From positions 1 through 9,489 of the forward strand of contig CAMLRJ010000094.1 of NCBI GenBank assembly GCA_946482345.1: a DNA stretch of 9,489 nucleotides, written 5' to 3'. Origin of the DNA: an uncultured Cellvibrio sp. (lineage in GTDB: Bacteria > Pseudomonadota > Gammaproteobacteria > Pseudomonadales > Cellvibrionaceae). Shown here one piece after another: positions 1 through 5,648 of this stretch. The notes under the pieces were generated by a model. It was not told the origin of the DNA and did no database searches. It saw only the letters and a list, made by a program, of their open reading frames with translations. The first letter of the stretch is position 1. Each line of letters begins with the position of its first letter. The translations under genes and the position numbers were made by a program.

Positions 1-191
1 ATTCCGGCAATTCCGTCGAAGAAATTTTACCCGCTTACGATAAATTAAATCTGGGAGCCATTTGGTCAATCAACGAAAATCACAAATTGAATTTCAAAGT
101 GACTAACGCTGCAGGTGAAAATTATCAAACCGACATAGGCTTCCCTGCGCCTAAACATTACTGGCAATTAGGGTGGGTGGGTAATTGGTAG
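1..191 (+). CDS. C-terminal end of an outer-membrane (probably TonB-dependent) receptor, partial
   Basis: Only the last 62 codons are present, read from base 3 to a TAG stop at 189-191; the 5' part lies outside the window. The fragment alternates polar and hydrophobic residues as beta-barrel strands do. It contains LGAIWSINENHKLNFKVTN, then ENYQTDIGFPAP, then a last strand ending GWVGNW. This fits the end of BtuB/CirA-like receptors: a strand, an N-(hydrophobic)-x-Y segment, a glycine/proline turn and a last strand closing with an aromatic residue, which is the known recognition signal for the BAM assembly machinery. Such receptors import siderophores, cobalamin or oligosaccharides through the outer membrane using TonB energy. 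The substrate cannot be inferred because the plug and most of the barrel are missing. Another kind of outer-membrane barrel remains possible. Confidence 0.6.
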   Translation, partial: SGNSVEEILPAYDKLNLGAIWSINENHKLNFKVTNAAGENYQTDIGFPAPKHYWQLGWVGNW

Positions 192-310
192 GATGAATAA
201 TTAACAGCTCTCGACATAAACCAATTTGGTGGTTAGTATTTAGCACCCACTAACTCAGCGTGCATCTGGTTCAGGAGATACTTTGCACCTCAACACAAAA
301 GGAATCGTTT

Positions 311-1591
311 ATGTTAAAAATATCTTTTATCGCTGTTCTGTTTTTTGCTATTGGTTTTTTCAGTGCCGTAACCTACAAAAATAAACTCCAATTATCGAAT
401 GACAATTCTGATGTTGTTAAAACACAATCAAACAATAGTGAAAAAGTAGCTACGCTTAAAGAAAATGCAGGCGCTCATCAAGTTAACAATCCAAAACCAA
501 AAGAAATCTCAACGCTGATCGATTTATCTGAAACCCGAACACCGTTTGGTTATTTTCAGCTACTATCATCTCTCGAACAATATAGTGCGGATGAAGTAGA
601 AGCTTATTTACTGTCTATCGATCCAAGCAAGGCTGACTTGCGCAATCAAGTTATCTGGTTTTTTTCCGGAAAGTTTCCGGAAAAAGCAATTGACTTATTA
701 AGCACTGAAGCAGGAAAAGATAGTGAGCTAACCAAAATCCTTGCCTATCACTTAACATTCAACCATCCTGATCTCACCTGGAGTTGGATTAACGATAACC
801 CCGATGCTGTTAATTCTTTATATAAAACTGAAACCGAACGCTTTCAATTCAAGTTAGTCGCACTCAATGCTTTATCCCGATTACCTGATTCCAAATGGTT
901 TGCTTATGAACAAGGGGTAAAAATGATCACCGAAGGTCCAAGACCTCAAGATAAATACAGCTTGATGACTCTTGCACAAAACGCCGCATCATCAAACCCA
1001 CTGGAAGCGATTCACTATGCCGCTGCCGATAAAAACAACCCCAACAACCGCCATTTATTAAATGGCGCCATTACAGAATACGCCAGGCAAGATCCCGCTT
1101 ATGCGTCTCAACTTATTTTGGAAAACGAAGATAGAATTGATTCAATGGCAGTCTCTGCAACGACAACCCAATTACTCTTCAAAGATCAATACGATGATGC
1201 CTTCAACCTGGCCAATCAGTTAAAAAATGAATCATTGAAAAGTTCAACCATAGACCAGCTGGCATCCAACCTGGTTACCTACGGCAAGAATGATGAATAT
1301 GGCTTGAAACTTATTCACACATTGCAAGATGATTCATCCAAAATCAAAGCTGCCAGCTCGCTTATTAACTCTATGTCCGTTATTGGTTATCCAGTGGAAA
1401 AACAGCTTGTGATTCTCGAACAAGGTTTAACTGATGTACCCTCCCATTCAAAATCATGGAATTATGCATGGACCTTAAAACAAGGTTATGGAAAAGATGC
1501 TGATGCCACCAAAATTTATGTCAATCAATTGAGGTCTAAAGATCCCGAATTGGCAAAAGGAATTGAGGGAATTTTGAAAAGTTTGGATTAA
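311..1591 (+). CDS. Unrecognised membrane-anchored helical-repeat protein (426 aa)
   Basis: I do not recognise this family. The frame is open from a GTG at 260, but the ATG at 311 is preferred. It is preceded by AAGGA (299-303) at 7 nt, and it puts a signal-anchor-like segment at the very N-terminus (residues about 4-22, LKISFIAVLFFAIGFFSAV). A polar, Asn/Ser/Lys-rich linker follows to about residue 65. The rest, to residue 426, is almost entirely predicted amphipathic helix in pairs with recurring motifs such as FPEKAIDLL, NPLEAIHYA, DPAYASQLI and YDDAFNLANQL. This suggests a TPR/HEAT-like alpha-solenoid facing the periplasm, probably a protein-interaction scaffold (inference). No catalytic motif is seen. 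It stands alone between the receptor tail and a convergent gene. The coding sequence carries two perfect palindromes (661-685 and 1049-1067). A cleaved signal peptide instead of an anchor is possible. Confidence 0.75.
   Translation: MLKISFIAVLFFAIGFFSAVTYKNKLQLSNDNSDVVKTQSNNSEKVATLKENAGAHQVNNPKPKEISTLIDLSETRTPFGYFQLLSSLEQYSADEVEAYLLSIDPSKADLRNQVIWFFSGKFPEKAIDLLSTEAGKDSELTKILAYHLTFNHPDLTWSWINDNPDAVNSLYKTETERFQFKLVALNALSRLPDSKWFAYEQGVKMITEGPRPQDKYSLMTLAQNAASSNPLEAIHYAAADKNNPNNRHLLNGAITEYARQDPAYASQLILENEDRIDSMAVSATTTQLLFKDQYDDAFNLANQLKNESLKSSTIDQLASNLVTYGKNDEYGLKLIHTLQDDSSKIKAASSLINSMSVIGYPVEKQLVILEQGLTDVPSHSKSWNYAWTLKQGYGKDADATKIYVNQLRSKDPELAKGIEGILKSLD
661..685. repeat. 25-bp palindrome inside a CDS
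   Basis: Twelve-base arms (TTTTTCCGGAAA and its complement) flank a single G at 673. Each half also contains its own 10-bp palindrome TTTCCGGAAA (663-672 and 674-683), so the site is at once an inverted repeat and a tandem repeat. It encodes part of WFFSGKFPEK. Whether it acts as a hairpin in the mRNA, a protein-binding site or nothing is unknown. Confidence 0.6.
1049..1067. repeat. 19-bp palindrome inside a CDS
   Basis: Nine-base arms CGCCATTTA / TAAATGGCG surround a single T at 1058, a perfect inverted repeat within codons for NRHLLNGA. The one-base centre would give a strained RNA hairpin but a good symmetric DNA site. No function is assigned. Confidence 0.5.
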
Positions 1592-1671
1592 TCAAAAAAT
1601 TGGCTGCGGAATAATACACCTCCATAGCCTGCTACTGATATTGAGTAATGCTCGTTTGACGAAATAGTAAA

Positions 1672-2667
1672 TCAATTAATACTGCCAGCTTCCTTCACAC
1701 CATCACTGGAAGAACTATTCACCTGCTGGGATTTTTTTACATCGGCTTCCTGAGTAGCACTTTTGTCTTCCTCCGACTTCACACAATCCACAACGGCAAC
1801 CACCACGCGCGTGACCCTGCCGTACTTTACAGGGTATTCATCACCCGAAAGATAGGTTTTATTTAAATAATCTGCGTCTACATCGTTTACCTGGTTGAAT
1901 CCTTTTACTAACAGCAGCTCACGAATTCTCTCAGGTGAATAAAAACTTTTCAGAGGTTCCCCACCGGCTGCTAATTGCGCGCCTAACATTTGCAACACAG
2001 CGTTTTCCATTTCATTGAGCATGCTTGGCTCAACAATATAATCAAACACCAATTTGGAGCCGGGGGCGCAAGATGAGATAAGCTCTAGGGTTTCACTAAT
2101 TGATTTTTCGGTGAGATAAGGCACCACACCTAACCAGGAAAAAAAGGTTTTTTTACGTTTATCGAAACCTGCTTCAGCCAAACATAAAGACAAATCATCC
2201 TGCTCAAAATCACAGCTAACATAACGTAGATCAATAGTTGGATGGATATTGTTTTGACTAAGCAATTGTTGTTTGATCAGTTGCACACTTGGGTGATCAA
2301 TTTCAAAAACGGTTTTAGATAATTGCTGACTGCGATAAGCGTATGTATCCAAACCCGCACCCAAAATTACATATTGGCTGGCATCAGAGCGAGCAGATTC
2401 ATCCTCCGCAAAGCGACTTCTGACTGCTATCGCAATTCGCATGGCGGTACTTAACAAATCGCGGTGTTTATCAAGATTAGTGACTATGTCCTGCTGAGCA
2501 TCGCCCAAAATGCGCAAGGCTATCGGGTCCTCAAAGATAAGTCGCTTTTCAATTAATTGATGCGCAGCACGCCAAATCGCAACCATTAAGCTGCTGGGTT
2601 TTAATAGCTGATTTTTTGATGATGAGTGAAAGTGTTGTTGAATGATTCGTTGGATTTCAGCCTGCAT
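1672..2667 (-). CDS. Class I SAM-dependent methyltransferase, LCM/TIGR00027 type (331 aa)
   Basis: This enzyme should transfer a methyl group from S-adenosylmethionine, and members of the leucine-carboxyl-methyltransferase-like group often act on carboxyl or hydroxyl oxygens. Family landmarks appear in order: SLMVAIWRAAHQ (26-37), DPIALRILG (47-55), RSRFAEDE (83-90), the SAM-binding motif I YVILGAGLDTYAYR (99-112), the acidic motif II FEIDHP (121-126), and FFSWLGVVPYLT (175-186). The last 35 or so residues are a Ser/Lys/Glu-rich, probably disordered tail, longer than usual. The ATG at 2667 is supported by GAGG at 2673-2676, 5 nt upstream. There is no signal peptide, so it is cytoplasmic. A MerR-type promoter (2708-2738) reads directly into it, and the merR gene lies 72 bp upstream in the same orientation. 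The methyl acceptor is unknown; self-protection or small-molecule modification are guesses. Confidence 0.88.
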   Translation of the reverse strand: MQAEIQRIIQQHFHSSSKNQLLKPSSLMVAIWRAAHQLIEKRLIFEDPIALRILGDAQQDIVTNLDKHRDLLSTAMRIAIAVRSRFAEDESARSDASQYVILGAGLDTYAYRSQQLSKTVFEIDHPSVQLIKQQLLSQNNIHPTIDLRYVSCDFEQDDLSLCLAEAGFDKRKKTFFSWLGVVPYLTEKSISETLELISSCAPGSKLVFDYIVEPSMLNEMENAVLQMLGAQLAAGGEPLKSFYSPERIRELLLVKGFNQVNDVDADYLNKTYLSGDEYPVKYGRVTRVVVAVVDCVKSEEDKSATQEADVKKSQQVNSSSSDGVKEAGSIN

Positions 2668-2688
2668 ATTAACCTCAATAATTCATCT

Positions 2689-2717
2689 GTTTTAAAGAGT
2701 AAAATCCACTCTAAAAC
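2689..2717. repeat. AT-rich inverted repeat at the methyltransferase transcription start
   Basis: The arms GTTTTAAAGAGT (2689-2700) and ACTCTAAAAC (2708-2717) are complementary apart from a 2-nt bulge, with a 7-nt loop. The right arm overlaps the -10 box of the methyltransferase promoter, and the loop covers the predicted start site. It could be a second regulatory site, or merR transcripts reading through could fold here. It has no run of Ts that would make a convincing intrinsic terminator. Confidence 0.35.
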
Positions 2718-2738
2718 CTGACGTAAGGTGAGGTGCAA
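2708..2738 (-). promoter_or_regulatory. MerR-type promoter/operator of the methyltransferase gene
   Basis: On the minus strand the -35 box TTGCAC (2733-2738) and -10 box TAGAGT (2708-2713) are separated by exactly 19 bp. That over-long spacing is the hallmark of promoters that MerR-family proteins activate by DNA untwisting. The 19-mer ACCTCACCTTACGTCAGGT (2716-2734) covers the spacer and matches its own reverse complement at 7 of 9 base pairs. Its centre sits where the SoxR and CueR dyads sit relative to the -35 box. The -35 box begins right after the merR stop codon, the predicted start is near 2701, and the leader is about 33 nt. Binding by the adjacent MerR protein is inferred. Confidence 0.72.
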
Positions 2739-2739
2739 G

Positions 2740-3774
2740 CTAATTTTTCGATATTTTTTCCAGTGCAGTGCGAATGTAGCTTAATAACGTTTGATCAAGG
2801 CCAGTACCCTGCATTAACAAAGGTTCTTGCACATAGGCGACTCGAAGTTGTTTATGAATCTCGGCATCACCGCCTGAAACTGACGCTTCGAACAATGCTT
2901 GCCATTGAATCGCTAACTCAATAACTGATGGATCGGTAGCAGAAATTCCACGCTCCATTAAAGAACGCAGCTCCGCAATCAGTGGTGGCCAGTCAGCGGC
3001 GGTTTTGCGGCGGTTTTTTCGCAAGATTTGCATTTGTTCAGGCGTTAAATATTTTGCGTAAATATCCTGATGCAATGCACCCATTGCCTCCATCAAAAAC
3101 TCAATCATTGCAGGCGTTATTTGTCGATTGATCTTGAGCTGTATTTCTTCTTGCGTCATAGCGTGCATTTTTAACATCAATGCTGCCTCATGCCCCGTCA
3201 ATCGCTCCATTAATTCTATCCATCGAACAATAAATTGTTTTGCATCAGCACTTTCAGGAGAAACCTTATCCACAATAAATTGTTGGAGTTCATTCACCAA
3301 CTGAGGCCAGTCAGTTTCCAATTCATCTTTTGCAAGCCTTGCATATTGCCCCAAGGATTCCATGTCATCCGCCGACAAGTGCGCCATAGAAATATTCATC
3401 AGTGCCAGTGTATGAATCCAGATTTCAGAATCAGAATTGTTGCGAGCGACTGAAAAATCACGTAACCGTTGAAGATTATTTTTTAAAGTTTGAGCCTGGG
3501 CTATTTCGCGCTCAAGCTGACTAACTTGTCGATTAATGATTTGCTCAAGTGAAAGTGACGAATCATTCAAAGCTTGGGCAATGTCAGGCAAAGACAATCC
3601 AAGTTGCTTCAAGGCTTGAATAGCGTGCAGCCGCTGAACATCCGTCAAGTTGTAAAGCCGATGCCCCACCTCGGAACGCACAGAAGGAACCAGCAAACCA
3701 ATTTCATCATAGTGATGAAGCGTGCGTATGCTGAGGCAGGTTTGTTTGGCGAGTTGGCCGATTTTTAGAAGCAT
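2740..3774 (-). CDS. MerR-family transcriptional activator with two tandem TipAS-like domains (344 aa)
   Basis: The N-terminus is a standard MerR winged helix-turn-helix: KIGQLAKQTCLSIRTLHHYDEIGLL (4-28), the wing with GHRLY (37-41), then KQLGLSLPDIAQAL (56-69). A dimerisation coiled coil follows at about 75-108. No metal-binding cysteine cluster is seen. The C-terminal half resembles the TipAS drug-sensing domain twice: LSADDM...DWPQLVNEL...RWIELMERLTG (133-194) and LTPEQM...DWPPLIAEL...QWQALFEASVSGG (243-302). TipA-type activators bind hydrophobic or peptide antibiotics and open 19-bp-spaced promoters; such a promoter lies just past this gene's stop. The start at 3774 fits the usual family N-terminus but has no clear Shine-Dalgarno. 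It begins 14 bp after the yicC stop, so co-transcription or coupling with yicC is likely. The ligand is unknown. Confidence 0.9.
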   Translation of the reverse strand: MLLKIGQLAKQTCLSIRTLHHYDEIGLLVPSVRSEVGHRLYNLTDVQRLHAIQALKQLGLSLPDIAQALNDSSLSLEQIINRQVSQLEREIAQAQTLKNNLQRLRDFSVARNNSDSEIWIHTLALMNISMAHLSADDMESLGQYARLAKDELETDWPQLVNELQQFIVDKVSPESADAKQFIVRWIELMERLTGHEAALMLKMHAMTQEEIQLKINRQITPAMIEFLMEAMGALHQDIYAKYLTPEQMQILRKNRRKTAADWPPLIAELRSLMERGISATDPSVIELAIQWQALFEASVSGGDAEIHKQLRVAYVQEPLLMQGTGLDQTLLSYIRTALEKISKN

Positions 3775-3788
3775 GGGGGATTTTCACA

Positions 3789-4658
3789 TCACTCAATATT
3801 CTGCACCTGCTCCCGCATCTGCTCGATCAGCACTTTCAACTCCACTGCAATCTGCGTGGTATCACTGCTCACTGATTTTGATGAGAGTGTATTGGCTTCG
3901 CGATTTAATTCTTGCATTAAAAAATCCAGACGGCGGCCTAATGAATCGGTTTGTTTCAGGCTGCGTTTGACTTCGGTGACGTGGGTGTCGAGACGGTCAA
4001 GCTCTTCATCTACATCGGCTTTTTGGGCGATCAGGACGATTTCTTGTTCGAGCCTTTCCGGGTCTAATTCAATTTGTAACGCGGCGATTTTGTTTTGTAA
4101 TTTCTCGCGTTGTGCAGCCAAAATGCCTGGCATTAATTGACGGACTTTTACCACTTGTTCGCTGACAGATTGCAAACGTTGCAGAATTAATTGTTCGAGT
4201 TCGGCACCTTCGCGAGAACGGTGTTCGATTAAGCCCTCGAGCGCTTGATCAAACAGTTGCAGAGCGGCTTGGTGCAATTCGTCGCGATTGATTTCTTGTT
4301 TTTGAATTACGCCCGGCCATTTCAAAATATCCAGCGCGTTTAAAGGTGCAGCGGTTGCGCCCAGATATTGATTAATTTGTTGCGCTGCTTTTGCAATTTG
4401 ATCTGCACGCGATTCATTGATACCCAATTCATTTTCACCTTCCTGTTCCCAATGAACATGCAAATTGGCTTCAACTTTTCCGCGCTGTAAAGATTTGCGC
4501 ATGGCGTCGCGAAGCTGCGGTTCGATTTCGCGAAAATCTTCGTGCAAACGAAAGTTGGGTTCCAGATAGCGATGATTGACGCTACGAATTTCCCAAACCA
4601 ATGTTCCCCATGAAAATTTGGCTTCGCGACGGGAAAAGCCGGTCATACTGCGTGGCAT
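3789..4658 (-). CDS. yicC: YicC family endoribonuclease
   Basis: This is a full-length YicC protein of 289 aa, the family's usual size. The N-terminal signature SMTGFSR (4-10) and EIRSVNHRYLEPNFRLHEDF (23-42) begin the YicC_N domain. The C-terminal DUF1732 block carries LGRRLDFLMQELNREANTL (240-258), SKS, and the terminal ELKVLIEQMREQVQNIE. A central stretch (about 150-215) is charged and helical. YicC proteins are cytoplasmic ring-forming RNases linked in E. coli to small-RNA turnover. The ATG at 4658 is supported by AGGA (4666-4669) at 7 nt. The gene diverges from rph, an arrangement also seen in E. coli. Its downstream neighbour here is merR, 14 bp away, rather than the gmk gene that follows yicC in many bacteria. 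Confidence 0.95.
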   Translation of the reverse strand: MPRSMTGFSRREAKFSWGTLVWEIRSVNHRYLEPNFRLHEDFREIEPQLRDAMRKSLQRGKVEANLHVHWEQEGENELGINESRADQIAKAAQQINQYLGATAAPLNALDILKWPGVIQKQEINRDELHQAALQLFDQALEGLIEHRSREGAELEQLILQRLQSVSEQVVKVRQLMPGILAAQREKLQNKIAALQIELDPERLEQEIVLIAQKADVDEELDRLDTHVTEVKRSLKQTDSLGRRLDFLMQELNREANTLSSKSVSSDTTQIAVELKVLIEQMREQVQNIE

Positions 4659-4697
4659 AGTGTGTTCCTGAGTGTTGGTTTCTAATTAAATTGGCGG

Positions 4698-4730
4698 GTG
4701 AATGTAACATGATGAGCTGTTAAAGTTCAC
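4698..4730. promoter_or_regulatory. Inverted repeat in the yicC-rph divergent promoter region
   Basis: The 102-bp gap between yicC and rph must hold both promoters, but I cannot pick convincing -35/-10 pairs. It does hold an imperfect dyad: GTGAATGTAACA (4698-4709) against TGTTAAAGTTCAC (4718-4730). GTGAA and TAACA are matched on both sides, with an 8-nt centre. Its place between the two start codons suggests a possible operator. Confidence 0.3.
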
Positions 4731-4760
4731 CCTCCTTAATTTATGTACAGGATTATCCTT

Positions 4761-5474
4761 ATGCGCCCAAGCCTTCGCCAACCGGATCAACTTCGCCCCG
4801 TAAAAATCACACGTCATTACACCAAACATGCTGAGGGTTCAGTGCTGGTGGAATTTGGAGACACCAAAGTGATTTGCACGGCCAGTGTTGTGAATGGTGT
4901 GCCGTCGTTTTTAAAAGGTCAGGGACAAGGTTGGTTAACGGCGGAATACGGCATGTTGCCACGCTCAACCGGCACGCGAATGGATCGTGAAGCGGCGCGT
5001 GGCAAACAACAGGGCCGCACGGTGGAAATCCAGCGTTTGATTGGTCGTTCATTGCGTGCTGCGGTAGATATGCATGCACTGGGTGAAAATACCATTCATC
5101 TGGACTGCGATGTGATTCAAGCCGATGGTGGCACACGCACTGCTTCTATCACCGGTGCATGGGTGGCTTTGGCTGATGCCATCCGTGTATTAAAAACTCA
5201 GGGGCGCGTGACAGGCGAACCGCTGCAACGTGCAATTGCTTCCGTGTCTGTCGGGATTTATCAGGGTATGCCAGTGTTGGATTTGGACTATCCCGAAGAT
5301 TCAGCCGCTGATACCGATATGAACGTGGTGATGGCCGACGACGGCGGGATTATTGAAATTCAGGGCACTGCTGAAGCCGAGCCTTTTACTGAGGAGCAGT
5401 TTGCAGCCATGTTGAAATTGGCCAAACAGGGGATTGGGGAGTTGCATCGGATTCAGAGGGCGAGTTTGGAGTAA
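4761..5474 (+). CDS. rph: Ribonuclease PH
   Basis: RNase PH is a phosphate-dependent 3'-5' exoribonuclease that trims tRNA 3' ends. It works in the cytoplasm as a ring of six subunits. The frame has an ATG at 4743, but the ATG at 4761 is chosen. It gives the family N-terminus MRPS...DQLRPV, has AGGA (4749-4752) at 8 nt, and yields 237 aa, close to the 238 of the E. coli enzyme. Phosphate-binding Arg86 ([16 protein letters not shown]) and Arg126 (ADGGTRTAS) are present. So are the CDVIQADGG signature (116-124) and the acidic active-site stretch [16 protein letters not shown] (175-190). No catalytic residue is missing and there is no frameshift of the kind known in E. coli K-12. No pyrE follows; the stop codon touches a repeat element. 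Confidence 0.97.
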   Translation: MRPSLRQPDQLRPVKITRHYTKHAEGSVLVEFGDTKVICTASVVNGVPSFLKGQGQGWLTAEYGMLPRSTGTRMDREAARGKQQGRTVEIQRLIGRSLRAAVDMHALGENTIHLDCDVIQADGGTRTASITGAWVALADAIRVLKTQGRVTGEPLQRAIASVSVGIYQGMPVLDLDYPEDSAADTDMNVVMADDGGIIEIQGTAEAEPFTEEQFAAMLKLAKQGIGELHRIQRASLE

Positions 5475-5648
5475 GCCCTCACCCTAGCCCTCTCCCAGAG
5501 GGAGAGGGAAAATTCCCCCTTTGAAAAAGGGGGTTAGGGGGATTTAAAAATCCAGATTAAAAATCAAAAGCAAATCCCTCCCCCGCCTCCCTTTTTCAAA
5601 GGGAGCCTAACCCCTCTCCCTATGGGAGAGGGGGTTAGGGGTGAGGGC
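5475..5648. repeat. 174-bp composite inverted repeat (MITE/BIME-like) between convergent genes
   Basis: The element is built A-B-centre-B'-A'. The outer arms (5475-5508 and 5611-5648) begin GCCCTCACCC and end GGGTGAGGGC. Each contains its own hairpin: CCCTCTCCC-AGA-GGGAGAGGG (5488-5508), and a 10-bp stem with a TAT loop (5611-5633). The inner arms each carry a CCCTTTGAAAAAGGG-like hairpin in opposite orientation (5515-5533 and 5587-5605) and a flanking AAATCC / GGATTT motif. The centre (about 5545-5572) is AT-rich. Related CCCTCACCC...CCCTCTCCC hairpins are known as dispersed intergenic repeats in several proteobacteria. It starts directly after the rph stop and runs into the MFS gene's 3' end. 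Confidence 0.8.
5488..5533. terminator. Possible rph transcription stop or 3'-end hairpins
   Basis: Two strong GC-rich stems lie 13 and 40 bp after the rph stop: 9 bp with an AGA loop at 5488-5508, and 8 bp with a GAA loop at 5515-5533. Mirror-image stems serve the opposite-strand MFS transcript. No clean U-tract follows, so these may stabilise 3' ends rather than act as classical intrinsic terminators. Confidence 0.4.

Noticed and set aside
220..230. ACCAATTTGGT palindrome and a nearby GTTAGT/ACTAAC pair upstream of the 426-aa gene
   Set aside because: Short and AT-rich; no convincing -35/-10 pair could be fixed beside them, so they were not called as a promoter or operator.
1592..1671. Convergent gap between the 426-aa gene and the methyltransferase, checked for a terminator
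   Set aside because: No GC-rich hairpin with a T-run is visible on either strand.
3235..4140. Plus-strand open frames opposite merR and yicC
   Set aside because: They are shadows of two clear genes, lack plausible ribosome sites and resemble no protein family.
4807..5136. 109-codon open frame on the minus strand
   Set aside because: It lies fully inside rph, which has all catalytic residues; the reverse translation shows no recognisable family and is rich in His, Pro and Cys.
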